From: Geitlerinema sp. S16
GTDB taxonomy: Bacteria > Cyanobacteriota > Cyanobacteriia > Cyanobacteriales > Geitlerinemataceae
Direction of reading: 5' to 3'
Assembly (NCBI GenBank): GCA_011390275.1
Contig: JAABST010000017.1
Location: 21,668-85,667 of the forward strand
DNA: 64,000 nt
Shown here: in pieces, positions 29,099-38,443 of the stretch
Position numbering within the stretch: the first letter of the stretch is position 1
Layout of the letters: every line of letters begins with the position of its first letter
The notes under the pieces: generated by a model
Told to the model about the DNA's origin: nothing
Databases searched by the model: none
The model's input: only the letters and a program-made list of their open reading frames with translations
Program-made: the position numbers and the translations under genes

Positions 29099-29890
29099 AT
29101 GACTCCTGAAGACCTCCGCACTCTGCTACGTTCCGTGGCGGCTGGGCAGCTTGACCCCGACCAAGCGATCAATCGCTTTAAGCATTTTGCCTATGAACCC
29201 GTCGGTGATTTCGCCAAGGTCGATCACCATCGATCGCTCCGTACTGGGTTTCCCGAAGCGGTGTGGGGACAGGATAAAACGCCGGATCAAATTGCCGCGA
29301 TCGTCCGTGTCATGCGCGATCGTAACGATGTTGTTATGGTGACCCGCCTTGACCCACAAGCCTACTCCGCCCTCAAACCAAAAGTCCCCGACCTGCGCTA
29401 CTACCCCCTCGCTCGCATTTCCGCCCTCGGCCGCGATCTCGGCGCAGTGAAACATCCCGGCACGATCGCCCTCGTCAGCGCCGGAACCTCCGATCTCCCC
29501 GTCGCCGAAGAAGCCGCCGTCACGGCTGAACTCTGCGGCTTCCGCGTGATGCGGCTGTGGGACGTGGGCGTGGCCGGAATTCATCGGCTCCTCGATAACC
29601 GCGATCTCTTGCAAAAAGCGGACGTGATTGTCGTCGCGGCAGGCATGGAGGGCGCGTTACCCAGCGTGGTGGCGGGCTTGGTTGATTGTCCCGTCGTCGC
29701 CGTGCCGACCAGTATTGGCTATGGGGCGAATTTTCAGGGACTCGCGCCGCTCCTGACCATGCTCAATTCTTGCGCGGCGGGCATTGGCGTTGTCAACATC
29801 GATAACGGCTTTGGAGCGGCCATCCTCGCCGGTCAAATTCTTCGCACAGCCGCGCGAATTGCATCTCAGCCATCGTCTTCAAGACCCTGA
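29099..29890 (+). CDS. larB: Nickel-pincer cofactor biosynthesis protein LarB
   Basis: LarB carboxylates and hydrolyses nicotinic acid adenine dinucleotide in the first step of the nickel-pincer nucleotide cofactor pathway of lactate racemase. The 263-residue sequence has the family start (DLRTLLRSVAAGQLDPDQAI), AVWGQDKTPDQIAAIVRVM, and the PurE-like C-terminal domain: ALVSAGTSDLPVAEEAAVTA, GFRVMRLWDVGVAGIHRLL, VVAAGMEGALPSVVAGLVDC and PTSIGYGANFQGL. Cyanobacteria often carry larB alone, as here; larC and larE are not in the window. The older annotation is AIR carboxylase-like (NCAIR mutase) protein. Confidence 0.93.
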   Translation: MTPEDLRTLLRSVAAGQLDPDQAINRFKHFAYEPVGDFAKVDHHRSLRTGFPEAVWGQDKTPDQIAAIVRVMRDRNDVVMVTRLDPQAYSALKPKVPDLRYYPLARISALGRDLGAVKHPGTIALVSAGTSDLPVAEEAAVTAELCGFRVMRLWDVGVAGIHRLLDNRDLLQKADVIVVAAGMEGALPSVVAGLVDCPVVAVPTSIGYGANFQGLAPLLTMLNSCAAGIGVVNIDNGFGAAILAGQILRTAARIASQPSSSRP

Positions 29891-30349
29891 CCTCTAAAGG
29901 AATCCGGACACAATTCCTTCATATGTCCCAAAAACAGAAAAGCCTAAGTGTATTTACGTATGTAATTTCATTGTGTATTGTATTCGTAGATGCATTCGAT
30001 CGAGAACTCTTATGTTTCAGATGCATCTATTCAGCTCTTTCCCTCCAGCTACCGATGAGCATGTTAGTCCCGTCAGATTCTCTCTGCTTAGACTGTTTTG
30101 CCATGATCGCCTCGGCGGTGATCGCCATATCTAGCCTCATCATTGCCCCCTCTCCAATAACCTCCGTCACCGGTTCTCACCTCTTGAGTTCCTGCACCGA
30201 TTACTGTCCGGAGGACGTTGAAGGTGTCCCACCCGGAGCCGGAGCCGGAACACGACGATCGATTGATGCGTTGGATCTGTCGCACCGCGAGAGTCCTCCA
30301 CGATTGGCATAGCCAGTTATTTGGGCAATTTTTACAATTCAAAAAACAG

Positions 30350-30395
30350 CAAGGCGCAGAAGATCGTCGTTACTTCTTCTGCGCCTTGTTATTTT
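30350..30395 (+). terminator. Strong rho-independent terminator
   Basis: Perfect 13-base arms (30350-30362 CAAGGCGCAGAAG and 30376-30388) flank a 13-base loop. T-rich sequence follows on the plus strand (TTATTTTTGG) and an A-rich stretch precedes, so it could work in both directions. It lies 460 bases past larB, and an intervening small transcript cannot be excluded. Confidence 0.75.
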
Positions 30396-30447
30396 TGGTT
30401 TTTAAGGTTCGCGATCGCGGAACCTTCAAGCGTTATTTCGTTTTTAT

Positions 30448-30569
30448 CCCTCTTTTGTCACTCTCCGAAAAGAACGTCTGAAACCCTTATTCATTCGTTC
30501 TCACTCTCATTTAGGAAATGGCTGAAATAACGTAGACTCGTTATCAAATCGGAGAGTGACAGAAGAGGG
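30448..30569. repeat. 122-bp element with 21-bp terminal inverted repeats
   Basis: The left end (30448-30468) and right end (30549-30569) are 21-base reverse complements with one mismatch. The inside has no coding potential. The structure fits a small non-autonomous transposable element or a very long hairpin. No second copy is seen in the window. Confidence 0.55.
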
Positions 30570-30620
30570 TTATAGCGTAAGCCGATTGTGTTAGGACACT
30601 CTCGTCTAAGTTAAAAACCG

Positions 30621-30640
30621 CACTTCGACTCCGCTCAGTG
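30621..30640. repeat. REP-like short palindrome
   Basis: CACTTCGACTCCGCTCAGTG is a partial palindrome of a type scattered widely in bacterial intergenic DNA (CTTCGAC...TCAGT). A relative, GACTGAGCCTGTCGAAGTC, occurs at 34315-34333. Confidence 0.5.
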
Positions 30641-30710
30641 CTCTTCAGTTTTTTTGATACGTCCTAATCAAATCGGTTTTTGCTATATTTGTCCGGTCTA
30701 TTGATACGCT

Positions 30711-31682
30711 CTAACTTCCCGTGGTTGCCAGCGTGTATTTAAAGGATCGCCCGCCGGTATAGCCGGACAGATCGGCCAGTTCCTCTAGTTCCTGGATGCC
30801 TTCGTACAGTTCACCGTTGATTTTCCAGGTGGGAAAAGAGTGAATGCCTGTCGCACGACAAACATCGGCTTGGGGGTTGAGTCCTTTGGGATCGCATTCA
30901 ACGTAATCGATCGCGGCGAAAGCTTCGATGCCGAAAAGTTCTTTTTGGGTGTAGCAGTGGGGACACCAGTAAGCGCCGAATTGCTGTGCGCCGATCGCGG
31001 TGAGGTGTTGCGCTAGGGCGATCGAGTCGGGGTCAGAGTGGCGGGTTAGGGGTGCACCGGTATAGCCGCTGTTTTGGGTGATGGTGGTCGGTGTGGCGGT
31101 ATTGGCGGCGGTGGCGGGGGCAACGTTGGCAAAGACGCCGAAAATGCCGGTTAAGGTAACGGCAGCGACGATCGTCAGGGTGAAACCAACACCGCCGAGG
31201 TCATCCCAGCGCCGACCGGCGATCGCCAGGATAAAAATCGTGAACGAAAACAGGGCGGAGGCAATGCAGTAAGGGCAGACGGCGTGTAGCTGTGTGGCCA
31301 GGATATACATCAAATAGCCGCTGGTCGTCGCCATGATCGCCCCGCCGATCACCAAAATCCATGACGTAATCGTCTCGGTATTGGAAGCACGGAACGGTTC
31401 AGCGACGATGTTACGTGGGATCAGGGCGGCGATCGCCATGACGCTGTAGGCCATCAGGCCAAAGATCGGCAGCGGGACGCCGTAGGGGTTGGCGTAGGCG
31501 CTGGTCAGGACGGTGTCACAGCCGCCGCTGGAGCAGACATCCGCGACGCGATCGTTCAGGTCAACCCAGGTAAGGAAGGCGGTTTCGATCGCGCCGAGGC
31601 TGGCGATCGCGGCGATCGCGGGGCGAGCATAGCGTTGGAGCATGGGTAGGCTCGATCGAGCCGATGTCGTATGGTCAGTCAT
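30711..31682 (-). CDS. VKOR-thioredoxin fusion (vitamin K epoxide reductase family)
   Basis: A disulfide-forming membrane enzyme: the VKOR part passes electrons to quinone, and the fused thioredoxin-like part oxidises luminal or periplasmic proteins. Numbering from this ATG, four to five membrane spans cover about residues 20-190 with the paired Cys50 and Cys55 (CSSGGC) and the active-site CPYC at 136-139 (HAVCPYCIAS). The soluble domain carries CPHC at 240-243 (AYWCPHCYTQKELFG) and ends in a cis-Pro-type FPTWKINGELY. An in-frame TTG 36 bases upstream is a less likely start. In cyanobacteria this fusion is needed for photosystem assembly and disulfide formation. It is transcribed alone. Confidence 0.92.
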   Translation of the reverse strand: MTDHTTSARSSLPMLQRYARPAIAAIASLGAIETAFLTWVDLNDRVADVCSSGGCDTVLTSAYANPYGVPLPIFGLMAYSVMAIAALIPRNIVAEPFRASNTETITSWILVIGGAIMATTSGYLMYILATQLHAVCPYCIASALFSFTIFILAIAGRRWDDLGGVGFTLTIVAAVTLTGIFGVFANVAPATAANTATPTTITQNSGYTGAPLTRHSDPDSIALAQHLTAIGAQQFGAYWCPHCYTQKELFGIEAFAAIDYVECDPKGLNPQADVCRATGIHSFPTWKINGELYEGIQELEELADLSGYTGGRSFKYTLATTGS

Positions 31683-31826
31683 AGCGGAGGGTTCTCGGGT
31701 TCTCGGCAATGGAGACAAATAAAGACGATGGCAGGGCTGAATCTAGCTGGGTTTAGCTCGATCTGGCCGGATCTAGCTCAATCTGGCTGGATCTATTAAC
31801 GATAGCGGGGAAACTGGATTCGAGGG

Positions 31827-32711
31827 TTAGGACGAGATCGCGGATGGGGTGGCACGATGCGAGTTGCGATCGCTGGCGTGATTGATCGCAGTATCGTTTT
31901 TGACCGGATGAGCCAGACTGCGCTGAGCCGCTTCGACAAACTGACTGACTCGGATCGGATCGATCGGCGATTCAATATTGCCGTGACGCTTGAGCGAACT
32001 TGAAACGATCACGCCATCCGCCGCCGTCATCAGTTCCGGGATATTTTCCCAATCGGCTCCACTTCCAATCAAGACGGGTTTGTTTCTCGCGGCATGTTTC
32101 GCCAATTCGAGATCTTCGAGGCTGGGCGGCATTCCCGTCGCCAAACCGGAAAGGATCACACCATCGGCGAGACCGCGTTCGAGTGCTTCGCGGACGGCCA
32201 GGGTCGGGTTAGGCGTTCCGAGGGGGTGGGCATGTTTAACCAAAACATCCGCAAAAATTTTGACGTCGCTACCGAGTTCACGGCGGTAGCGTAAGAGTTC
32301 GTGGGCGCAGCCTTCGATAATGCCTTGGTCAGTGACCATCGCGCCGGTGAAGACGTTCACGCGGATGAATTTCGCACCGCTACAGGTCGCGATCGCCATG
32401 CTGCTGATGGCATCGTTGCGTAAAACATTGATGCCGATCGGCTGGGCAACCAGACCCATGAGCCGACCCACGATCGTCGTCATCGCACTCACCACGACGG
32501 GATCGACTCGGCCACTACAGAACGGCGCATCGAAGAAATTTTCGATAATGATCCCATCGACGCCACCGGCGGATAGTGCGACGGCTTCTCGTTCAGCGCG
32601 ATCGATCACCGCTTTAAAATCCCCCCCCCAACGCGGTGAGGCAGGCAGGGGAAGGAGGTGAACGACACCAATAATAGGGTTTGGGGTCTTAAAAATGTGT
32701 TGACAGTCCAC
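31827..32711 (-). CDS. btpA: BtpA family protein (photosystem I biogenesis)
   Basis: BtpA is a thylakoid-associated factor that stabilises photosystem I reaction-centre proteins in cyanobacteria. From the GTG chosen here the protein is 294 residues, the family length, and opens with FKTPNPIIGVVHLLPLPASP. Further motifs are GGVDGIIIENFFDAPF, RVDPVVVSAMTTIV and LADGVILSGLATGMPPSLED, consistent with its TIM-barrel fold. The frame stays open upstream to an ATG at 33023, but those 104 extra codons are polar, low-complexity and not part of the family. The downstream SGNH hydrolase gene is divergent. Confidence 0.88.
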   Translation of the reverse strand: MDCQHIFKTPNPIIGVVHLLPLPASPRWGGDFKAVIDRAEREAVALSAGGVDGIIIENFFDAPFCSGRVDPVVVSAMTTIVGRLMGLVAQPIGINVLRNDAISSMAIATCSGAKFIRVNVFTGAMVTDQGIIEGCAHELLRYRRELGSDVKIFADVLVKHAHPLGTPNPTLAVREALERGLADGVILSGLATGMPPSLEDLELAKHAARNKPVLIGSGADWENIPELMTAADGVIVSSSLKRHGNIESPIDPIRVSQFVEAAQRSLAHPVKNDTAINHASDRNSHRATPSAISS

Positions 32712-33135
32712 GTGTTTTCTCAGTTCGGACTTTGACGAAGTAGGCGATGTGGATCGGAGCGTGCGGCGCTTAGTCGATGAGCTGACCGCTGGATGTGTGG
32801 GGTTTGATCGTGCTGGAAGCGAGTCGGAGGGAGTCTGATCGGGTCTCACCGCGATACGCTCACCGTCTGTTCTATCTATTGGCACAGTTCCATCGATAGT
32901 CTCATCGATCAAACGAGGTGAGCTGCCACCGCTTTCCAAACCATGATAGGGGCAACCGGGTCGCTCGCTAAACCTGACATGCGGGTCTGCGATCGCGATC
33001 GCGCTACGATTATCGCGATCCACACCGTGCGCGAACCGCTCGATGGACGATTGCGAGCTATTGCAAGCCAGTCGCGTGGTTGACGACCCTCACGCTTTCA
33101 GAACACACCCAATCCAAACCCTCCACCCAAACTTT
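32712..33135. other. Upstream region of btpA and the SGNH gene
   Basis: This 424-base divergent gap should carry both promoters. The btpA frame remains open through 33023 without homology, and repeated TCAC/CCAAAC-like words appear near 33090-33130. I see no RNA gene. Confidence 0.4.
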
Positions 33136-34143
33136 ATGAAACTCGTCTGGATTTTTCTCGCGATCGTCATCGGGTCAATTTTCCTCGTCGAGCTGGTCTT
33201 GCGGCTTGCCTTTGGTTTCGGTAATCCGCTGATCTATCTGGCGGAAGACGATATCGGCTATCGACTCGCACCCAACCAAGAGACACGGCGCTTCGGCAAC
33301 CGCATTCGGATCGATCGCTTCTCGATGCGTAACGATGGTGAAATCACAATGCCGCCCTTGCCGACGACGTTGCGGATCTTGCTGATTGGGGATTCGATCG
33401 CCAATGGCGGCTGGTGGACGGATCAAAGCGAGACGATCTCGGCACGGCTACAAAAGCGGTTAGCCGGTTGGCACGGACGGAATCGCATTATTGGCACGGG
33501 CGCAGACGAAACGCCGGTGCAATACCCGATCGACGCGATCGAAGTGCTGAATGCATCCGCGAATTCCTGGGGGCCTCGTAACGAGCTGGCGTATTTACGG
33601 CGTTTTGGCCATTTTCAAGCCGATCTCGTGATTTTGCTAATCAATACCGACGACTTATTTGCTGCGCCGCCCAATTCGTTACCCGTTGGCCGCAAAGTAA
33701 CCTATCCCGATCGCAAACCCATCTCCGCCATTATCGAATTTGTCCAGCGCCAATTTTTCCCGGAGCCAGAATTTCCACTGCCCCCAGAACCGGGTCCCGT
33801 TGGCGTCGAGGAAGCAAACCGAATCGCGATCGGAGACATTCAGAATCTGTTACAGACGGATGGCGTTCCGATGGTGACTGTTTTAACGCCGTTACTTCGA
33901 GAAGTCGAACCCAATCAGCGGGAGTATGAAATTGAAGCGCGACAAAAGCTGGCGAAATTTGTGGCAGAGCGCGAGATTACCCTGATCGATATTTTGCCGT
34001 TATTTCAAGCACGCGCTGAGGCTCCGGCGGATTTATTTCGTGACTCGATTCACCTCAGCTCGCTCGGTAATACGATCGTGACCGAAGAGATTGAACACGC
34101 GATCGCCGTTGCGATCGGCGATCAGTTTCACTCCATAAAGTAA
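33136..34143 (+). CDS. SGNH/GDSL-type hydrolase, membrane anchored
   Basis: The start is the ATG of MKLVWIFLAIVIGSIFLVEL, which forms an N-terminal signal anchor; a longer frame begins at 33043 but lacks family similarity. The esterase core has the block I serine in LLIGDSIANGGWW (Ser87 region), the Asn-rich block VILLINTDDLF and the catalytic pair DSIHLSSLGN (Asp303, His306). At 335 residues it resembles cyanobacterial SGNH proteins linked to polysaccharide acetylation or deacetylation. The substrate is unknown. It is divergent from btpA and followed by a long non-coding region. Confidence 0.8.
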   Translation: MKLVWIFLAIVIGSIFLVELVLRLAFGFGNPLIYLAEDDIGYRLAPNQETRRFGNRIRIDRFSMRNDGEITMPPLPTTLRILLIGDSIANGGWWTDQSETISARLQKRLAGWHGRNRIIGTGADETPVQYPIDAIEVLNASANSWGPRNELAYLRRFGHFQADLVILLINTDDLFAAPPNSLPVGRKVTYPDRKPISAIIEFVQRQFFPEPEFPLPPEPGPVGVEEANRIAIGDIQNLLQTDGVPMVTVLTPLLREVEPNQREYEIEARQKLAKFVAEREITLIDILPLFQARAEAPADLFRDSIHLSSLGNTIVTEEIEHAIAVAIGDQFHSIK

Positions 34144-35065
34144 CGAAAGCAATAGGCAACTTCAGTAACTCGATCTTCATCCTAAAAAAACGTTTGAAAA
34201 GCTCCCGGATACGAAATCGGCCTATATGTAAGCTTGGATCGTCGCTCTGGGTGGACACACCGCACCATTTGCTTCGCAAAGGCTACGCCAACGACCCCGC
34301 GTGGTGACTGAGCCTGTCGAAGTCCAGTGATCATAGGCATTTTTGTATTTTTTCCATACAGAATCGAATTTCGTATGAAAGCCTTACACAGCCTAGGCTT
34401 GGGCAATTTCACGCAAAACGGCTGTAATCCTTGTCAATCAAGGGGTTTGGCCGACTTTAAAGACACATTCTCAGTGTCTCCAGTCTGGCCTATCAGCCTG
34501 GTTGCTGATGATTTCCCGCAAGGCATCCCGCTCTCTGATGGCATTTCTCCGTATAAAAAGTCTATTTTTTTCTTGCCTACGGCTCTCAATCAGCACGAAT
34601 ACGTATCAAAAAGTCAAAATACCGTCCACCTCCTCAACAGCTCCAATACTGAGAGATACAGAGAATTAGGGGATTACAAAGCCCAAATTTAAAGATATCA
34701 AGAAGATACTCGAAAAATATTTACATCTTCACCACTAATTCTGTTTAATAGGGCTTAGGTGGATCTAATTCTTTTGTTTGCAACTAATCTCTCTTCCAAA
34801 CTGTTTTTCCTACGTAACTCAAGGGCAAAATACTCTCAAGCCCAAGAGCAATTGAGATAAGCATCACTGGCTTCTTCTGAGCGAGTCTTCATTCCTCCCT
34901 CAACCTCTGTATCTACCTACGTAAAAAGACAGAGAAAAGTATTGCTTTCGATAGCAAGTAATAAGTCGATAAAGCTTCCATAAAGTAGCGCTTCTACTGT
35001 AGACAGGCGGATTCTTAAAAGACTACGATAGTAATTGAAACAGACACACAGCACCCTTCCAGATC
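34144..35065. other. AT-rich intergenic region before the PEP-CTERM gene
   Basis: No gene is supported in 922 bases. It holds a REP-like palindrome (34315-34333) and the word ATTTGCTTCGCAAAGG (34265-34280), whose reverse complement recurs near 47320. A 121-codon open frame at 34327-34692 has no recognisable homology and may be a decayed remnant. The promoter of the PEP-CTERM gene should lie near the right end. Confidence 0.4.
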
Positions 35066-35869
35066 ATGAAAAACACACCAATTGCAACCTTCGTTACAGC
35101 CCTTGCACTCACTGGAGTTTTTGCATCCTCCGCTCAAGCAGTTGGGTTCAGCTTTAAAACCAACTATAGTGCAGCCCTCACTGGGGGCGATATCTGGAAG
35201 GGCGATATCTGGCTAGACTCGATCGAGTTTGACGGAATAACGATCAACAAATTTTCCGTTGTTGAAGCCGCTAAAATTGTTAGCAATGACCTCTGGACGG
35301 GGAGTAATACTGGAGCCGCAAGTGCAGACTTGGGAGATAAGGCTACTGTCGGTTTGAAGCAAGAAAAACTAACAGAGTCTGGTGCTGTTGCAGCCCTCGG
35401 AAACCTCAACCTCAACAGTATTATTGATACGGAGGATACAGGTAGCTTTGCCATTGATGTGATGTTTGACAAAGCGGTTGATAACATCTTGGTCTGGGAA
35501 CGGGGTCAGAACAGTAAGCTTGACATTCAAGCTATTGACTATAAAGGAAATTTGATTGGCAACTTAATCAATTTACCTCGGTCTAACAATTGGACTGATG
35601 CTGGATATAGCATTGATACAAAGGAAATTGGTGGCGCTCAAAAAGTGTCTTCCATTGGCTTGAGCTTGGCCGATCTTGGTTTAAGCAGCAGCGATTCCAT
35701 TTTTGGCTACCGGATGATTAGCCAAAGTTCCTATCAAGGCCCTGACTGGAAAATCTTAGGAACCACTGACGCCACTCCTGCTTCTGTACCTGAACCGGCT
35801 ACGGTTCTCGGTTTAGGTTTGGTTGCCGGTTCACTCTTTACCAGCCGTCGCCGCCAAAAAAGCGCATAA
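35066..35869 (+). CDS. PEP-CTERM surface protein, XDP2-like
   Basis: A secreted protein predicted to be sorted by an exosortase. It has an N-terminal signal peptide (MKNTPIATFVTALALTG, cleavage near SSAQA) and a C-terminal sorting tail: VPEPATVLGLGLVAGSLF followed by a basic cluster (SRRRQ). The body matches the exosortase-dependent protein type XDP2: GDIWKGDIWLDSIEFDG, SNTGAASADLGDKA, LNLNSIIDTEDTGSFAID, ILVWERGQNS and GYSIDTKEIGGAQKVSSIGL. It is clearly AT-richer than the genes around it. No exosortase or other PEP-CTERM gene is nearby. A hairpin terminator lies about 120 bases downstream. Confidence 0.85.
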   Translation: MKNTPIATFVTALALTGVFASSAQAVGFSFKTNYSAALTGGDIWKGDIWLDSIEFDGITINKFSVVEAAKIVSNDLWTGSNTGAASADLGDKATVGLKQEKLTESGAVAALGNLNLNSIIDTEDTGSFAIDVMFDKAVDNILVWERGQNSKLDIQAIDYKGNLIGNLINLPRSNNWTDAGYSIDTKEIGGAQKVSSIGLSLADLGLSSSDSIFGYRMISQSSYQGPDWKILGTTDATPASVPEPATVLGLGLVAGSLFTSRRRQKSA

Positions 35870-35989
35870 TCGAATCGCCAATGTCGGATCGCCCTTTGCT
35901 GATCGAGTGAGTGCCGTCCAAAAACGTGAGTTTCTTAGCAAGTAGGGGACTTACGTGGTTGCGGGCTAGAGAAAGAGACTTAGCCATCC

Positions 35990-36023
35990 CCCCCTCGGGT
36001 TATATACCAGGAGGGGTTTTTTT
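35990..36023 (+). terminator. Rho-independent terminator after the PEP-CTERM gene
   Basis: CCCCTC (35991-35996) pairs with GAGGGG (36011-36016), with an inner GGT/ACC pairing around TATAT. A run of seven T follows. It lies 121 bases past the stop codon, on the same strand. Confidence 0.8.
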
Positions 36024-36143
36024 CTGGATACATTCACGAATATAGCGGTTTTACTGCCGATGCGATACAGCTAAACCCTTGATTCTCAGTTCGTTTCAGG
36101 TTCTATAGCTGTTACTCACAATTCCTGAAATTGCTATAAGTTC

Positions 36144-37289
36144 ATGCAATATCGCCGTTTTGGCCGTACGAACCTGATGCTGTCGGTCTTCAGCCTGGGG
36201 ACGATGCGCTACCTCGAATCTCAGGCCAACGCGATCGCCACGATTCGCGCGGCCATTGATCGCGGGATTAACCATATCGAGACGGCGCGGGGCTACGGCC
36301 AGAGCGAGGCATTTCTCGGGGCGGCGCTGGCGGCTGGGGTCGATCGCGATCGGGTCTACATCACAACGAAGATTCCGCCGAGTCCCGATGCCGCGACCAT
36401 GACCCAGGCGATCGAGGATTCCCTGCGACGCCTCAACACCGATTACATCGACAATCTCGCGATTCATGGTCTCAATACCGCCGAGCATCTCGCTTGGGTT
36501 GCGTCACCGGTTGGCTGTATGGCCGCGCTGAACGAAGCGGTCAAGGCGGGCAAAATTCGCAATTTGGGCTTTTCGAGTCACGGTAGCCGCGAGACGATCG
36601 CCGCTGCGATGCAGATCGAGGCGTTTTCGTTTGTTAATCTGCATTACTATCTCTTTTTTCAACGTCACGCCCCGCTGCTAGATCTGGCGCGATCGCGTGA
36701 TCTCGGCCTGCTGATTATTTCCCCCGCCGACAAGGGCGGCCAACTCCACACGCCGCCCCAGACGTTGATCGATCGTTGCACCCCGCTCTCGCCCCTCGGT
36801 TTGAACTATCGCTTTCTCCTCAGCGATCGGCGCATTACCACCCTCAGCCTTGGCGCGGCGAACCCTGACGAGCTGGCGACGCCGCTGTCCTGGAGCGATG
36901 CCACCGAGACGCTGACCGCTGACGAACACGAGATCATCGCCCAGCTCGATCGCGCCGAACGGGACGCCCTCGGAGCCGATCGCTGCGCCCAATGTTACGA
37001 GTGTCTGCCCTGCCCGGAAGCGATCCACATTCCGGAAGTGCTGCGGTTGCGGAACTTGGCGATCGGTCACGAGATGACAAGTTTTGGGCAATATCGCTAT
37101 CGCATGTTCGAGAACGCCGGTCACTGGTTCCCCGGACGGCGCGGCCATCGCTGTACCGACTGCGGCGACTGCCTGCCCCGCTGCCCGGAACAGCTCGACA
37201 TTCCGCGCTTGCTGCGAGACACTCACGATCGGCTCAATACTGATCGGCGACGGCGATTATGGGGTGATGATGATCCAGGGCGATCTTGA
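36144..37289 (+). CDS. Aldo/keto reductase with C-terminal ferredoxin-like cysteines
   Basis: The N-terminal 280 residues form an NADPH-type aldo/keto reductase barrel: YRRFGRTNLMLSVFSLGTMR, GINHIETARGYGQSEAFLG, DSLRRLNTDYIDNLAIHG and the C-terminal TLSLGAANPDEL. The usual catalytic Tyr is seen in ARGYGQSE and the Lys in TTKIPP. Residues about 280-355 carry two cysteine clusters, CAQCYECLPCP and CTDCGDCLPRCP, expected to bind 4Fe-4S centres. This reductase-plus-ferredoxin family is common in cyanobacteria. The substrate is unknown. The gene overlaps miaA by 23 bases, so translation is probably coupled. Confidence 0.9.
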   Translation: MQYRRFGRTNLMLSVFSLGTMRYLESQANAIATIRAAIDRGINHIETARGYGQSEAFLGAALAAGVDRDRVYITTKIPPSPDAATMTQAIEDSLRRLNTDYIDNLAIHGLNTAEHLAWVASPVGCMAALNEAVKAGKIRNLGFSSHGSRETIAAAMQIEAFSFVNLHYYLFFQRHAPLLDLARSRDLGLLIISPADKGGQLHTPPQTLIDRCTPLSPLGLNYRFLLSDRRITTLSLGAANPDELATPLSWSDATETLTADEHEIIAQLDRAERDALGADRCAQCYECLPCPEAIHIPEVLRLRNLAIGHEMTSFGQYRYRMFENAGHWFPGRRGHRCTDCGDCLPRCPEQLDIPRLLRDTHDRLNTDRRRRLWGDDDPGRS

Positions 37290-38334
37290 ACGTGAAACTG
37301 AACCAAAACCGGGCGAATTGATCGTGCCGCGATCTGATCCGCGATCCGATCGGCGATTGAATACGGGTCAACATCAACCCGGTTTAATCGTGGTGTGTGG
37401 CGCGACGGCGACGGGGAAAACGAGTCTGGCGATCGAGCTGGCGCAACGCTTGGGATCGATCGTGATCAGCGCTGATTCGCGGCTGGTGTATCGCGGGTTT
37501 GATATCGGCACGGCGAAACCGACGCAGGCGGAACGGCAAGGTGTGGCGCATTATGCGATCGATATTTGCGAGCCGCGCGAGACGCTAACGGTGGCGGATT
37601 ATCAAACGCAGGTTCGCGAGATTATTGCTCAACAACACGCCAAATTAGCAGCGCGATCGAGTCTCGATAATTCTGAGGATTCTCGTTCTCATCGGTGTTC
37701 CGGCTGGCCAATCCTGGCAGGCGGTACAGGACTTTATATCAAATCGATCGTCCGGGGCATGAAAATCCCTCGCGTTGCGCCCGATTACGGCTTGCGCGAT
37801 CAATTGGCAAACCTAGGACAGCGGCAGTGTTACGCCTTTTTGCAGCAGGTCGATCGCGCCGCCACGACCAAAATTCACGCCAATGACATCCATCGCACCC
37901 TTCGCGCCCTCGAAGTGTTTTACGTGACGGGTCGATCGCTAACCTCGCAACAGGGCGAAGCGCCGCCGGACTACCCGATCGTGCAAATCGGCCTGAGTTG
38001 CGATCGCGATCGGCTCGATCGGCGAATTCAGCAGCGTACGGCGCAGATGGTCGCGGCGGGCTTGGTCGAGGAAGTGCGATCGCTCTGTGCCAAATACGGC
38101 GACACGTTGCCGTTACTCGACACGCTGGGCTACGCCGAATTTCGTCAATACTTGGCCGGTGAAATTGATCGCGACACGGCGATCGAGCTGACTGCGATTC
38201 ATACCCGACAGTTCGCTAAACGCCAGCGCACCTGGTTTCAAAAAGATCGATCAATCCATTGGATTGACGCAGATGCCCCGGATCGGTTCGATCAAGCCTT
38301 GGTGATCCTTGGACGATCGCTGGGGATAATCTGA
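37267..38334 (+). CDS. miaA: tRNA dimethylallyltransferase MiaA
   Basis: It transfers a dimethylallyl group to N6 of A37 in tRNAs reading UNN codons. The P-loop GATATGKTSLAIELAQ, the catalytic ISADSRLVYRGFDIGTAKPT region, LAGGTGLYIKSIVRG and the C-terminal IHTRQFAKRQRTWFQKD are all present. The start taken is the first of two adjacent ATGs inside the end of the reductase gene. About 40 residues of polar sequence precede the P-loop, longer than usual. A low-complexity loop lies near residues 135-150. The protein is about 355 residues. Confidence 0.93.
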   Translation: MMIQGDLERETEPKPGELIVPRSDPRSDRRLNTGQHQPGLIVVCGATATGKTSLAIELAQRLGSIVISADSRLVYRGFDIGTAKPTQAERQGVAHYAIDICEPRETLTVADYQTQVREIIAQQHAKLAARSSLDNSEDSRSHRCSGWPILAGGTGLYIKSIVRGMKIPRVAPDYGLRDQLANLGQRQCYAFLQQVDRAATTKIHANDIHRTLRALEVFYVTGRSLTSQQGEAPPDYPIVQIGLSCDRDRLDRRIQQRTAQMVAAGLVEEVRSLCAKYGDTLPLLDTLGYAEFRQYLAGEIDRDTAIELTAIHTRQFAKRQRTWFQKDRSIHWIDADAPDRFDQALVILGRSLGII

Positions 38335-38443
38335 GCAAAGCGTAGCGGTTTAACGATCGAGGCGGCAAAATTAAGATAGTGGGCGTGTCAAATCGCGCTT
38401 AACTTTACATCGTAAACCTGGCTATGGAGTGTTAATTGATAGG

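Larger units (their letters stand above)
29891..30710. other. Long intergenic region rich in palindromes
   Basis: No gene is supported across these 820 bases between convergent larB and the VKOR gene. The region is AT-rich and holds at least three inverted-repeat structures, listed separately (30350-30388, 30448-30569, 30621-30640). It looks like a deposit of small palindromic elements plus terminators. Confidence 0.5.

Noticed and set aside
30350..30388. Small RNA gene at the strong hairpin
   Set aside because: The structure is explained as a terminator; no promoter just upstream is convincing.
34327..34692. 121-codon frame before the PEP-CTERM gene
   Set aside because: No homology that I can see, odd composition and no ribosome site; at most a decayed fragment.
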